DNA of 64,000 nucleotides from Microbacterium salsuginis (GCF_012524205.1 NZ_JABACI010000001.1:992001-1056000); one strand, 5' to 3'. Counted from the first letter of the stretch, positions 1-8,251 are shown. Translations and numbers: made by a program. The notes: a model not told the origin generated them from the sequence alone.

Positions 1-194
1 TCCGACCGCTGCGGATAGTTGCGGTAGATCGTGCCGACGCCGACCCCGGCCCTGGCTGCGATGTCGCGCATCGACGCGTCGACCCCCGACTCCGCAAAGG
101 CCGCCTTCGCCGCCTCCAGGACGACCTCGGCGTTGCGCTGGGCGTCCGCCCGCTTGCGCCGAGGACCGCCGGCCGGCGCTTCATGCGCACTCAT
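1..194 (-). CDS. TetR-family transcriptional regulator (3' part outside window)
   Basis: Only the N-terminal ~64 residues are inside the window. After a basic leader comes a typical TetR helix-turn-helix: an AAKAAFAESGVDASMRDIAA stretch followed by AGVGVGTIYRNYPQR, which fits the recognition helix of the family. The ATG at 194 is chosen because AGGAGAGGG lies just upstream. The gene diverges from the aldo/keto reductase at 303, and two similar palindromes lie in the shared intergenic region, so it most likely represses itself and the reductase. Ligand unknown; the sensing domain is not visible. Confidence 0.85.
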   Translation of the reverse strand, partial: MSAHEAPAGGPRRKRADAQRNAEVVLEAAKAAFAESGVDASMRDIAARAGVGVGTIYRNYPQRS

Positions 195-208
195 GTTCCC
201 TCTCCTGC

Positions 209-254
209 GTGACAAACGGAACATCGTTCCGTATAGTTGCGGATGACCGTTCCG
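209..254 (+). promoter_or_regulatory. Aldo/keto reductase promoter with two TetR-type operators
   Basis: A -35 GTGACA (209-214) and a -10 TATAGT (232-237) are 17 bp apart. Between them lies the perfect palindrome ACGGAACATCGTTCCGT (216-232, 7-bp arms). A second, weaker copy CGGATGACCGTTCCG (240-254) matches the core of the first at 12 of 15 positions, 23 bp downstream. The layout fits occlusion of RNA polymerase by the divergent TetR protein. The assignment to that regulator is inferred from position. Confidence 0.7.
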
Positions 255-302
255 CTTACGACCACCGTACCCGCTCGCTGCGGGGACACCAATGGAGGAA
301 CC

Positions 303-1322
303 ATGCAGTACCGCCCACTCGGCCGCACCGGCATCCGCATCTCGCCCTTCGCGCTCGGCGCGATGATGTTCAGCTCGTTCGGCAACGGCGATCAGGAGGA
401 GGTGAACCGGATGGTCTCGCGGGCCCTCGATGCCGGCATCAACCTGATCGACACCGCCGATGCCTACGGCGACTCGGAGGAGATGCTCGGCCGTGCGCTC
501 AAGGGACGCCGCGACGACATCGTGCTGGCCTCCAAGTTCGCGCGGCCGATCGGCGACGAGGTCAACCACCAGGGAGGCTCGCGTCGGTGGATCGTCGCCG
601 CCGTCGAGAACTCGCTGCGCCGGCTGCAGACCGACCACCTCGACCTGTACCAGATGCATCGCCCTGACCCGGAGACCGACATCGAAGAGACCCTGTCGGC
701 GCTCACAGACCTCGTGCGCAGCGGCAAGGTGCGAGCGATCGGCTCGTCCGACATGCCCGCGTCCGAGATCGTCGAGGCACAGTGGGTCTCAGAGCGTCGC
801 GGACTGGAACGATTCCGCACCGAACAGCCGCACTACTCGCTGCTGGACCGCACGATCGAGCGCGAGGTCCTGCCCGTCGCGCAGCGGTACGGCATGGGCA
901 CGGTGATCTGGAGCCCGCTCGCCAGCGGCATGCTGACCGGTCGCATCCGCCGCGGGCAGGAGACCGACCTGCGCCGCACCCGGATGTTCGCGGCCCTGCG
1001 GGACGAGCGGCGCATCGACGCCGTCGAAGAGCTCATCCCGCTCGCCGAGGAGGCGGGGATGTCGCTCACGCACATGGCGCTCGCCTTCGTGATCGCCCAT
1101 CCCGGAGTGACGGCCGCGCTCATCGGTCCGCGGACCATGGAGCAGTTGGAGGATCTGCTCGCGGCGGCCGAGATCACCCTCTCCGACGAGGTGCTGGACC
1201 GGATCGACGCGATCGTCCCGCCCGGAACCGGCGTGGGCCGGATGGATCAGGAATACAACACGCCGCCGATCCTCTCCGCGGCGCTGCGCCGGCGTCCCGC
1301 TCAGGATCGGGCGGCGGCCTGA
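303..1322 (+). CDS. Aldo/keto reductase
   Basis: A 339-residue soluble NADPH-dependent oxidoreductase of the aldo/keto reductase superfamily (TIM barrel), of the kind that reduces aldehydes or ketones. The catalytic tetrad is visible as D50 and Y55 (DTADAYG), K78 (LASKF) and H119 (YQMHRPD). The motif GSSDMPASEI and the C-terminal WSPLASGML and IGPRTMEQL segments are typical of the YajO/Tas-like branch. The start at 303 follows GGAGG. It diverges from the TetR gene with paired operators between them, suggesting induction by a toxic carbonyl or related ligand. It converges on a LacI gene with a 10-bp gap. Substrate not predictable. Confidence 0.9.
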   Translation: MQYRPLGRTGIRISPFALGAMMFSSFGNGDQEEVNRMVSRALDAGINLIDTADAYGDSEEMLGRALKGRRDDIVLASKFARPIGDEVNHQGGSRRWIVAAVENSLRRLQTDHLDLYQMHRPDPETDIEETLSALTDLVRSGKVRAIGSSDMPASEIVEAQWVSERRGLERFRTEQPHYSLLDRTIEREVLPVAQRYGMGTVIWSPLASGMLTGRIRRGQETDLRRTRMFAALRDERRIDAVEELIPLAEEAGMSLTHMALAFVIAHPGVTAALIGPRTMEQLEDLLAAAEITLSDEVLDRIDAIVPPGTGVGRMDQEYNTPPILSAALRRRPAQDRAAA

Positions 1323-1332
1323 ACCGGGGCCG

Positions 1333-2334
1333 TCAGGGGCGCCCCGGCGCAGCCGTCGACGCGCGCACGACCAGCACGGGTGGGCGCGGGTCGGCGCCCT
1401 CCACACCGAGCACCGCGGCGACCGCGCGGCGCGCCTCGCCGGCCAGATCGAGTCCCACGGTCGTGAGCGCCGGACGGTAGAAGGCGGCGTCGGGGTTGTC
1501 GTCGAAGCCGGCGATGCTCACGTCGCCCGGCACGTCGAGGCCTGCCGCCCGCAGCCCCGCGATCAGACCCAGTGCCATCTGGTCGTTGGCCGCGGCGACG
1601 GCGGTCGGGCCGTCCGCACTGCGCACGGTGGCGGCGACCTCGGCGGCCAGGTCGGCGCCCGACGCGGCTGTCCAGTCCCCGCTCCACCGCACGCCCGGCG
1701 CGAGGCCGGCGGCCGCCAGGGCGCGAGCACCGCCCGCGTCCCGCCACCGCGCCTCGAGCCAGTCGTCCGGACCCACGACCCGCGCGATGCGGCGGTGGCC
1801 GAGCGACACCAGATGGCCGACTGCGAGCGCCGCGCCCTCCTCCTGGCGGACGGCGCCGGCGTCTGCGTGCAACGCCGTGATCGCCACGCCGAGCCGCGCG
1901 TCCAGCAGGGCTGCGAGCGTGGTCGCGTGGGGCGCCAGCACGATGAGGCCGTCGACCCCCTGCCCGAGCAGCCGGTCGGCCGCTTCGCGGACGGATGCTT
2001 CGGACGAGGCATCCGCATACGCCGTGGCGATCCATCGCCCGGCCTCGCGTGCAGCCGTCTCGAGGGCGGCGATGCCGACCGCGGGACCGTACAGCGTCGC
2101 GTCGGAGGCGATCACGCCCAGCGTGCGGGTCGTGCGGGTGCCGAGCGATCGCGCGGCGTTGTTGACGCGATACCCGAGCGAGGCGATGGCCGCGAGCACG
2201 CGGTCACGCGTCTCTGGTCGGATGTTCGGCTGCTCGTTGATGACGCGCGAGACCGTCTGAGTCGACACACCCGCTGCGCGCGCCACGTCGCGCACGCCGA
2301 CCCGTCCGCGTCCTGCGGCGTCACTCTCGCTCAT
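1333..2334 (-). CDS. LacI-family transcriptional regulator
   Basis: A 333-residue LacI/GalR regulator. The N-terminal helix-turn-helix reads VRDVARAAGVSTQTVSRVIN, followed by the hinge-helix region AARSLGTRTTRTLGV and a periplasmic-binding-protein-like effector domain ending in ANDQMALGLIAGL and VSIAGFDDNPDA. The ATG at 2334 is preceded by AAGGTGG; a longer open frame upstream has no ribosome site and runs through the divergent gene. It diverges from the NAD-dependent epimerase (57 bp apart), the most obvious target. No clear palindrome was seen in that short gap. Effector presumably a sugar, not identifiable. Confidence 0.9.
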   Translation of the reverse strand: MSESDAAGRGRVGVRDVARAAGVSTQTVSRVINEQPNIRPETRDRVLAAIASLGYRVNNAARSLGTRTTRTLGVIASDATLYGPAVGIAALETAAREAGRWIATAYADASSEASVREAADRLLGQGVDGLIVLAPHATTLAALLDARLGVAITALHADAGAVRQEEGAALAVGHLVSLGHRRIARVVGPDDWLEARWRDAGGARALAAAGLAPGVRWSGDWTAASGADLAAEVAATVRSADGPTAVAAANDQMALGLIAGLRAAGLDVPGDVSIAGFDDNPDAAFYRPALTTVGLDLAGEARRAVAAVLGVEGADPRPPVLVVRASTAAPGRP

Positions 2335-2391
2335 CGCGGCCACCTTAGCCCCACGGCGCCACCAGCCCGACGCAAGTGGCAGGCTGGATTC

Positions 2392-3246
2392 ATGCGCATC
2401 GCCCTCACCGGCTCGTCCGGAAAACTCGGCACCGTCGTCGCACGCGAACTGCGTGCGGCCGGGCACGACGTCATCGGCCTCGACGTCGTCGGCACTCGCG
2501 GACCGGACTTCGTCCAGGTCGATCTGACCGACTACGGCCAGGTCGTGGACGCGCTCACCGCGGTGAACGACCGCCATGACGGCTTCGACGCGGTCGTGCA
2601 TCTCGGCGCCATCCCGGCCCCCGGCATCCGGTCGGATGTCGCGACGTTCCACAACAACATGACGGCGACGTTCAACGTCTTCTGGGCTGCTGTCAGACTC
2701 GGCATCCGGCGCCTCGTGTACGCCTCGAGCGAGACCGTCCTCGGCCTGCCGTTCGACGTTCCGCCGCCGTACATCCCCGTCGACGAGGAGTACCCGCCGC
2801 GCCCCGAGTCGGTGTATTCGCTCGTCAAGACGCTCGAAGAGCGGATGGCGGTGGAGCTGGTGCGCTGGCATCCGGATCTCTCGATCACCGGGCTGCGGTT
2901 CTCGAACGTCATGGTGCCCGAGGACTATGCCGAGTTCCCGTCGTTCGATGCCGACGCCCGCCGTCGCAAATGGAACCTGTGGGGCTACATCGATGCACGC
3001 GACGGCGCTCAGGCCGTGGATCGCGCGCTCCAGGCGGCTCCGCCGGGTTTCGAGACGTACATCATCGCCGCGGCCGACACCGTCATGTCGCGTCCCAATG
3101 CCGAGCTCGTCGCCGAGGTGTTCCCCGACGCGCCGGTGAACGGCGATCTCGGTGAGCACGACACCCTCCTGTCGATCGACAAGGCCCGCCGGCTGCTCGG
3201 TTTCGACCCGCAGCATTCGTGGCGGGACCACGTCCCGGGATCATGA
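2392..3246 (+). CDS. NAD(P)-dependent epimerase/dehydratase (extended SDR)
   Basis: A 284-residue extended short-chain dehydrogenase/reductase. The Rossmann motif TGSSGKLG is at residues 6-13 and the catalytic pair YSLVK at Y142/K146, with ASS at 111-113 as the likely catalytic serine region. Family members epimerise or oxidise sugars and nucleotide-sugars; uronate dehydrogenases are among them and would suit this sugar-rich setting, but nothing fixes the substrate. There is no Shine-Dalgarno; a CAGGCT hexamer ends 6 nt before the ATG, which suggests a leaderless mRNA. The stop overlaps the next start (ATGA), so the two genes are coupled. Likely controlled by the divergent LacI protein. Confidence 0.82.
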   Translation: MRIALTGSSGKLGTVVARELRAAGHDVIGLDVVGTRGPDFVQVDLTDYGQVVDALTAVNDRHDGFDAVVHLGAIPAPGIRSDVATFHNNMTATFNVFWAAVRLGIRRLVYASSETVLGLPFDVPPPYIPVDEEYPPRPESVYSLVKTLEERMAVELVRWHPDLSITGLRFSNVMVPEDYAEFPSFDADARRRKWNLWGYIDARDGAQAVDRALQAAPPGFETYIIAAADTVMSRPNAELVAEVFPDAPVNGDLGEHDTLLSIDKARRLLGFDPQHSWRDHVPGS

Positions 3247-3839
3247 GCGAGGACCCGCGTCTGGCGGCGGCCCGGTATCGGGTCGACAAGCTCGCGCGCG
3301 ATGACGTGCCTGCCCCGGAGGACGGCGGCGCACCGGCCGGCCCCGACGACGACGGGGCTGATGAGCAGTCCGCGAGTTCGCGCGAGCCGAACGCCCTGGA
3401 TCGCGCGGCGTACGTCGAGGTCGCCATCCAGCAGGCGATCCGCCGTGGCGAGTTCGACGATCTCCCCGGCGCGGGCAAGCCTCTCCCCGATCTCGGCCGG
3501 CATCACGATCCCGACTGGTGGATCCGCCGCAAGATCGAGACGGAGCGGCTCACCGGACTCGGCCCGCCGGCGCTCACTCTCCGCGTCGAGGAGCGGGAGC
3601 TCTCAGGCCGGCTCGACGAGCTCGCCCGCGAAGAGGACGTGCGCGAAGCGCTCGAGGACTTCAACCGGCGCGTGATCGAGGCGCGGCGCCAGCTGCTCGG
3701 CGGCCCTCCGGTGGTGACGCCGACGCGCGACGTCGAGGCCGAGGTGGCGGCGTGGCGCGCACGGCGCGAGGCCCGCATCGCGCAGCAGGAGACGGATGCC
3801 GCAGCCCCACGCCGCCGGTGGTGGCGGCGCGGCCCCTAG
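3243..3839 (+). CDS. DUF1992 (DnaJ C28-like) family protein
   Basis: A 198-residue protein with the DUF1992 core: YVEVAIQQAIRRGEFDDLPGAGKPL at about residues 60-83, then WWIRRKIETERL, a pattern shared with the DnaJ homologue C28 family. No J-domain, signal peptide or membrane segment is present. The N-terminal third is acidic and low-complexity; the C-terminus is basic and Trp-rich (RRRWWRRGP). Function in bacteria is unknown. It overlaps the epimerase stop by 4 bp and so is translated from the same message. A strong hairpin follows 10 bp after the stop. Confidence 0.8.
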   Translation: MSEDPRLAAARYRVDKLARDDVPAPEDGGAPAGPDDDGADEQSASSREPNALDRAAYVEVAIQQAIRRGEFDDLPGAGKPLPDLGRHHDPDWWIRRKIETERLTGLGPPALTLRVEERELSGRLDELAREEDVREALEDFNRRVIEARRQLLGGPPVVTPTRDVEAEVAAWRARREARIAQQETDAAAPRRRWWRRGP

Positions 3840-3849
3840 TCCGGTTTCG

Positions 3850-3900
3850 AATCGCGCACTTTGCAGCCTCCGGCCCCGCCGAGTTGCAAAGTGCGCGATT
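3850..3900. terminator. Long perfect inverted repeat between convergent genes
   Basis: AATCGCGCACTTTGCA (3850-3865) is matched exactly by its reverse complement at 3885-3900, with a 19-nt GC-rich spacer. Imperfect pairing continues outwards (CCGGTTTC against GAAAGCCGG). It sits between the ends of the DUF1992 gene (+) and the DUF4287 gene (-), so it probably acts as a bidirectional terminator. There is no T-tract, so it could instead be a repetitive palindromic element. Confidence 0.65.
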
Positions 3901-3915
3901 TGAAAGCCGGGGTGG

Positions 3916-4206
3916 CTACGGGTTCGGGTTGGTGGCCTTGCCGTCGAGCCACAGCGTGTTCGACGGGTCGGAGTGGGTCGATCCCGAGTCGACGTGCTTG
4001 TCGCTGATCTGCGGCCCCTTGGTGATGACGTGCACCAGCGCCATCGCGTGGCCGCGACCCAGGCCGTAGTCGTCGGCGAGCCACTGCACGATCGGCGTGG
4101 CCTTGGTGGTCTCGTCGAACCCCTTCTCACGCGCGAGGTCGATGAACTGACGCGGGGTCAGGCCGGTCTTGGTCTCGATGTTGTCGAGGTATGCCTGGAA
4201 GGACAT
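3916..4206 (-). CDS. DUF4287 domain protein
   Basis: A 96-residue protein matching the small DUF4287 family: MSFQAYLDNIETKTGLTPRQF, then a GLGRGHAMALVHVI segment. The function is unknown; the domain is often fused or adjacent to DUF5655-type proteins. GAGAGGATC provides a ribosome site before the ATG at 4206. It begins 2 bp after the stop of the cupin gene upstream on the same strand, so the two form an operon. Confidence 0.8.
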   Translation of the reverse strand: MSFQAYLDNIETKTGLTPRQFIDLAREKGFDETTKATPIVQWLADDYGLGRGHAMALVHVITKGPQISDKHVDSGSTHSDPSNTLWLDGKATNPNP

Positions 4207-4208
4207 AT

Positions 4209-4628
4209 CTACTGATCCTCTCGGTCGGCGGCGGGGATGTCGAGCACGCCCGGCTCATCCTGCCACTCCTGGATGATGCGGTCGGACGCGTGGATGCAGA
4301 GCACCCGCAGTCGCCCGGTCCCGCTGTTCTTGAAGCCGTGCCACGCCCCCGCAGGCGCCGTCGCGGTGTCGCCTTCCACGGCGTCCAGGGTGCGGTCGCC
4401 GATGGTGATGCGCGCCTGCCCTTCGAGCAGAACCCACGTCTCGGGGTACGGGTGACGGTGGATGTCGGGCCCCTGGCCGGGCTCGTTGTCGACGAAGAAG
4501 TACGACACTCCCGCGCCGTGCCCGGCGCCGATGAAGCGGCGGGTGCGGCCCGTGCCGAGGGCGAGCTCGGACGCCGGGACGATGGCGGGGATGTCGGTGG
4601 CCGTGCGGGTGAGGGCGTCGAGGTCCAT
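4209..4628 (-). CDS. Cupin-domain protein
   Basis: A 139-residue single-domain cupin. Motif 1 is visible as GPDIHRHPYPETWVLLEGQ (about residues 53-71) and motif 2 as GDTATAPAGAWHGFKN (about 86-101), giving the His/Glu set used for metal binding. Small cupins of this kind may be isomerases, dioxygenases or sugar/ligand sensors; the substrate is not predictable. AAGGAGG precedes the ATG at 4628. First gene of an operon with the DUF4287 gene. It diverges from the ArsR-like regulator at 4704. Confidence 0.82.
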   Translation of the reverse strand: MDLDALTRTATDIPAIVPASELALGTGRTRRFIGAGHGAGVSYFFVDNEPGQGPDIHRHPYPETWVLLEGQARITIGDRTLDAVEGDTATAPAGAWHGFKNSGTGRLRVLCIHASDRIIQEWQDEPGVLDIPAADREDQ

Positions 4629-4691
4629 GGGTTCCTCCTTGGCTGGATCCGGTGACGTGTGTTCAGCCTGTCGCCCCGGCATCCGTCGCTC

Positions 4692-4697
4692 TATCCT
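4692..4697 (+). promoter_or_regulatory. -10 element implying leaderless start of the ArsR-like gene
   Basis: TATCCT ends 6 nt before the GTG at 4704, placing the expected transcription start at the start codon. No Shine-Dalgarno is present. The -35 region is weak (no good TTGACA match 16-18 bp upstream). Confidence 0.45.
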
Positions 4698-4703
4698 TTC
4701 GAC

Positions 4704-5693
4704 GTGGATCGAAAGTACGTCGACTTCCAGCTGGCGCCCGGTGACCTCACCGCGATCCGCTTCGGCATCTCGCCCGGCCATGAGCTGTGCCATGCGGTTC
4801 GCGCACTGCACCGGCCCGACCACCATCCGCTGCAGTGGGGGTGGATGCGCTCGACCCGGGGGGCGATCCCGCGAGACGACTTCGAGGTGCTCACGCTGCT
4901 GATCCGCGACGACGGGTACTTCCCCGACTTCCTGACGTCCACCCCCACCTGGGATCTCAGCCCCGAGGCCGAGGCGGAACGCCTGCGCGACATCGACGAC
5001 GAGCGCTTCGAGGTCGACATGACGAAGGTGCTGGTGCGTTCGCGGGGCGCCGCGCAGGTCGCCGTGCAGCGCATGCTCGATCATCCCGACCGTGCCCGCG
5101 CGATGATCGCGGAGGCCTGGCTCTCGGTGTGGAACGCCGGCATAGCCCCGGTCTGGACCCAGCTCGAGCGGCTGCTGCGCGCCGACATCGCCGTCCGCTC
5201 GCGCCGGATCGCCGAAAGCGGCATCGGCGGGATGATCGCGACCCTCCACGATCGTGTCGAATGGGCCGGCGGCGCCGTGCGCGTCACGATGCGCATCTGG
5301 AGCGAGATCGTCGACTGCCGTGGCAGCGGGCTCGTGCTGGTGCCCTCGGTCATGGGCACGAGCGGGTGCAACGTGCTCACCGAGCCGCCCGCGCAGCCGA
5401 CGCTGTTCTACCCTGCGCAGGGCGTGAGCGCCGAGTGGGCGCGGGACCCGACCGGCGCCGTCGACGCGCTCGGCGCACTGCTGGGACCTGCGCGGGCGCG
5501 CATCCTGCTGGACGCCCACGAACCGCGCACGACGTCGCAGGTCGCAAGCGACACCGCCGTCGCGATCTCGACCGCGTCCCATCACCTGACCGTGCTGCGC
5601 GACACCGGCTTGGTCGCCAGCTCGCGCGACGGTGCTCGCGTGCTGCATCGACGCACGCCTCTGGGCGAGGCGATGGTGGGCGCGGTGCTCTGA
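4704..5693 (+). CDS. ArsR-like winged-helix regulator with DUF5937-type N-terminal domain
   Basis: A 329-residue protein. The long N-terminal part (about residues 1-235; WGWMRSTRGAIPRDD, FPDFLTSTP, VPSVMGTSGCNV) resembles the DUF5937-type domain found in actinobacterial regulators. The C-terminal ~80 residues (LGPARARILLDAHEPRTTSQ, then STASHHLTVLRDTGLVASSR) form an ArsR winged helix-turn-helix. No metal-binding Cys cluster of the CadC/ArsR type is visible, so metal sensing is unlikely. The GTG start is supported by a -10 box 6 nt upstream and the lack of a ribosome site. It diverges from the cupin/DUF4287 operon, a plausible target. Confidence 0.78.
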   Translation: MDRKYVDFQLAPGDLTAIRFGISPGHELCHAVRALHRPDHHPLQWGWMRSTRGAIPRDDFEVLTLLIRDDGYFPDFLTSTPTWDLSPEAEAERLRDIDDERFEVDMTKVLVRSRGAAQVAVQRMLDHPDRARAMIAEAWLSVWNAGIAPVWTQLERLLRADIAVRSRRIAESGIGGMIATLHDRVEWAGGAVRVTMRIWSEIVDCRGSGLVLVPSVMGTSGCNVLTEPPAQPTLFYPAQGVSAEWARDPTGAVDALGALLGPARARILLDAHEPRTTSQVASDTAVAISTASHHLTVLRDTGLVASSRDGARVLHRRTPLGEAMVGAVL

Positions 5694-5706
5694 GACCGGA
5701 CCCGGC

Positions 5707-6729
5707 TCAGCGGCGCGGGATCGTCGAGCCGCGGATGACGAGGCGCACGGGAAGGTGGTGCGTGCCTTCGCCGATGTCGACGCCGTCGATCGCGTCGAAC
5801 ACGCGCTGGGCCGCCTGCCGTCCCAGCTGCTGCAGGTTGGCGTCGATGCTCGTGAGCTGGGGGCGCGAGTTCGTGGACAGGACCTCCCAGTTGTCGTAGC
5901 CGATGACCGCGAGATCGTCGGGCACGCTCCGGCCCAGGTCACGGGCGGTGTCGAGCACCCCGCGTGCGATCTGGTCGGACCCGCAGAAGATCGCGTCGAC
6001 ATCCGGGTGCCGCTGCAGCAGCATCGCCGCGGCATCCCTTCCCCAGTGCTCGCTCCACTCCGAGAACATCGCCTCGCCGACCAGCTCGAGACCGGCCGCG
6101 TCCAGCGCCGCCCGCGCCCCGGCCAGTCTGTCCTGCGCAGCCGCGTAGGCCGGATCGCCGGTGATGTGGGCGATGCGGGTACGGCCGCAGCCGATCAGGT
6201 GCTCGATCGCCATCCGGCCGCCTGCGTAGTTGTCGGGGGTGAGGGAGAGGTCGCGAGGGTCGTCCGACGGCGCGTACGCGTAGACGACGGGTACCGGCAT
6301 CTCCTGCCCGAGCGAGGGCCGTGGGTCGGTCTGCCGCCCGACGACGATGATGCCGTCGACGCGACGGCTGAGCAGCGCCTTCAGATGGTGCTGCTCACGG
6401 ATCGCGTCGCCTCGCGCGTCGCACAGGAACACGTTCACCTGGCCGGCGCCGAAGGCATCCTCCGCTCCCATCAGGATCGGGAGCATGAACCGGCCCTCGA
6501 GGTCGCTGGTGAGCAGCCCGACCGTGCCGGTGCGCCCGGCCAGAAGTCCGCGTGCCATCGCGTTGGGAGTGAAGGACAGCTCATCGGCCGCTTCGACGAC
6601 GCGGCGACGCGTGGCGGGCGCGACGTCGTCTCGGCCGTTCAGGGCCTTCGACGCCGTGGCGATCGACACGCCTGCCCGACGCGCCACGTCGCTCAACGTC
6701 GCGCTGCGTGCGCCTCCCTCACTCGGCAC
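5707..6729 (-). CDS. LacI-family regulator of the downstream-facing ABC/GH127 operon
   Basis: A 340-residue LacI/GalR protein: SDVARRAGVSIATASKALNG helix-turn-helix, hinge region NAMARGLLAGRTGTVGLL, and a C-terminal effector domain with IFCGSDQIARGVLDTARDLG and LAVIGYDNWEV. The start is a GTG at 6729 with AGGGGAG upstream. It diverges from a sugar ABC operon that ends in a GH127 beta-L-arabinofuranosidase; two LacI-type half-palindromes with a central CG lie in the shared intergenic region. An arabinofuranose-containing oligosaccharide or its breakdown product is therefore the likely inducer (inference). Confidence 0.9.
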   Translation of the reverse strand: MPSEGGARSATLSDVARRAGVSIATASKALNGRDDVAPATRRRVVEAADELSFTPNAMARGLLAGRTGTVGLLTSDLEGRFMLPILMGAEDAFGAGQVNVFLCDARGDAIREQHHLKALLSRRVDGIIVVGRQTDPRPSLGQEMPVPVVYAYAPSDDPRDLSLTPDNYAGGRMAIEHLIGCGRTRIAHITGDPAYAAAQDRLAGARAALDAAGLELVGEAMFSEWSEHWGRDAAAMLLQRHPDVDAIFCGSDQIARGVLDTARDLGRSVPDDLAVIGYDNWEVLSTNSRPQLTSIDANLQQLGRQAAQRVFDAIDGVDIGEGTHHLPVRLVIRGSTIPRR

Positions 6730-6747
6730 CGGGACTCCCCTCGTTGC

Positions 6748-6816
6748 TGAAACGTTATCGAAGCGCCCACTTGACCGCCCTCGATCTCACACGATACCTT
6801 GCCGAAAGCGATTTCG
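6748..6816 (+). promoter_or_regulatory. Promoter and LacI-type operators for the sugar ABC/GH127 operon
   Basis: A -35 TTGACC (6771-6776) and -10 TACCTT (6795-6800) are separated by 18 bp. A LacI-type near-palindrome with central CG, CGAAAGCGATTTCG (6803-6816), lies over the expected transcription start. A second candidate, TGAAACGTTATC (6748-6759), lies upstream of -35, suiting looping or control of the divergent LacI gene. Assignment to the neighbouring regulator is by position. Confidence 0.6.
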
Positions 6817-6894
6817 AAGTTTTCGATATCCCACACGGCAGCGGCGCTCGCACACCCGCACGCGCACGCTCAATGTCGAGCCAAGGAGACTGCA

Positions 6895-8196
6895 ATGATC
6901 CACACCCGACGTCGCGCCGCCGGCTGGCGTGCCGCGACTGCTCTCCTCCTCTCAGGCGCTCTGGTCGGCCTCGCCGGCTGCGCCGGCGGAGGTGGAGCCA
7001 CGACCGCCCCCGAAGACATCCCCGCCGAGGGGATCGACGACGGCAGCACGCTCACGCTCTGGACGCGCGCACCGCTCGAGAAGCAGGCGAACCTGCTCGT
7101 CGACGCGTACAACGCCAGCCACGAGAATCAGGTCGAGCTGACGGTCGTCCCGAACGACGACTACGTCGCCAAGGTCGGTGCCGCTGCCGGGTCGGGCGGA
7201 CTCCCCGACCTGTTCGCCGCCGACATCGTCTACGTCCCCAACTGGGTCGAGCAGGGGCTGTTCCAGAACCTCAGCGCTCAGATCGACGAACTCGACTACA
7301 AGGACGAGATCAATCAGGGCCACTTGTCGGCCGGAACCGACGCCGATGGACAGGAGCACGTGCTGCCCTTCGTGCTCGACCTGTCGATGCTGTTCTGGAA
7401 CAAGGAGCTCTTCGCCGAGGCAGGCCTGGACCCCGAGAAGGCGCCCGCCACGATGGCGGAGTACGCCGAGGCCGCCAAGAAGATCCAGGCGCTCGGCAAA
7501 GACGGCGTGTACGGCACCGCGACCGGGCTGAACTGCGGCGGATGCCTCGTCTTCACGTGGTTCCCCAGCATCTGGGCGTCTGGAGAGGACGTCCTGAGCG
7601 ACGACGGTCGCGAGTCGCTGCTCGCGAACGACGCCGCCCAGGAGATCTACAGCACCTGGCGCGACCTGTGGGAGTCGGGCGCGGTGCTGCCGAGCTCGCA
7701 GGACGAGGCGGGCCCCACCTGGACGGCCGGTTTCACCGAGGGCAACGTGGGCCTGATGTTCTACCCGGCGACCTTGCTGTCGTCCACGCCGTTCGATGCG
7801 GGAGTCGCCGGCATCCCCGGTGTCGACGGCGGGGCATCGACGTTCGTCGGCGGTGACGGGATCGGCGTCTCGAAGGACTCGAAGCAGTCCGCACAGGCGT
7901 GGAACTTCCTGACATGGCTCATGTCGGAGGAGGCTCAGGTCGACGTGCTGGCGAAGAACAACGACGTCGTCTCGCGCGCCGACTTCGCCGACAACGAGTA
8001 CGCGGCCAAGGACCCGCGCCTGGTGACGATCAACGAAGTGGCATCCGAGGGCGACACCCCCGTGGCGCTGAACTTCCAGCAGGCGTTCAATGCGCCCGGC
8101 AGCCCCTGGCTGACGCTCGTGCGCAATGCCGTCCTGGAGGGCACCGACACGGTCGACGCCGACAATGACGCGATCACGGAGATCCTCGCCCAGTGA
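6895..8196 (+). CDS. ABC transporter, extracellular sugar-binding lipoprotein (family 1)
   Basis: A 433-residue solute-binding lipoprotein. The signal peptide has basic residues at the N-terminus and a lipobox LAGC with the lipidated cysteine at C29. The mature part (LTLWTRAPLEKQANLLVDAYN, then LPDLFAADIVYVPNW and WTAGFTEGNVGLMFYP) fits the family 1 (MalE-like) carbohydrate-binding proteins. AAGGAGA precedes the ATG. It leads an operon with two permeases and a GH127 enzyme, so it probably binds a beta-L-arabinofuranosyl or related oligosaccharide outside the membrane. No ATPase gene is present, as is usual where a shared MsiK-type ATPase serves many importers. Confidence 0.92.
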   Translation: MIHTRRRAAGWRAATALLLSGALVGLAGCAGGGGATTAPEDIPAEGIDDGSTLTLWTRAPLEKQANLLVDAYNASHENQVELTVVPNDDYVAKVGAAAGSGGLPDLFAADIVYVPNWVEQGLFQNLSAQIDELDYKDEINQGHLSAGTDADGQEHVLPFVLDLSMLFWNKELFAEAGLDPEKAPATMAEYAEAAKKIQALGKDGVYGTATGLNCGGCLVFTWFPSIWASGEDVLSDDGRESLLANDAAQEIYSTWRDLWESGAVLPSSQDEAGPTWTAGFTEGNVGLMFYPATLLSSTPFDAGVAGIPGVDGGASTFVGGDGIGVSKDSKQSAQAWNFLTWLMSEEAQVDVLAKNNDVVSRADFADNEYAAKDPRLVTINEVASEGDTPVALNFQQAFNAPGSPWLTLVRNAVLEGTDTVDADNDAITEILAQ

Positions 8197-8201
8197 CGCC
8201 C

Positions 8202-8231
8202 GGTGGTGGCCCGGACGCCCGGGCCACCACC
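8202..8231 (+). promoter_or_regulatory. Intercistronic hairpin after the binding-protein gene
   Basis: GGTGGTGGCCCG (8202-8213) pairs perfectly with 8220-8231 across a 6-nt loop, starting 5 bp after the binding-protein stop. No T-tract follows. Such stems typically protect the upstream message or partly terminate it, giving more binding protein than permease (role inferred from position). Confidence 0.65.
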
Positions 8232-8251
8232 CCACTCCCCCGGAGAACGAC

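Noticed and set aside
2335..3231. Long upstream extension of the LacI frame (minus strand)
   Set aside because: It runs antisense through the epimerase gene and lacks a ribosome site; the LacI helix-turn-helix starts properly after the ATG at 2334.
4629..6035. Long minus-strand frame continuous with the cupin gene
   Set aside because: It is antisense to the ArsR-like gene, has high-GC shadow composition, and the cupin has its own ATG with AAGGAGG at 4628.
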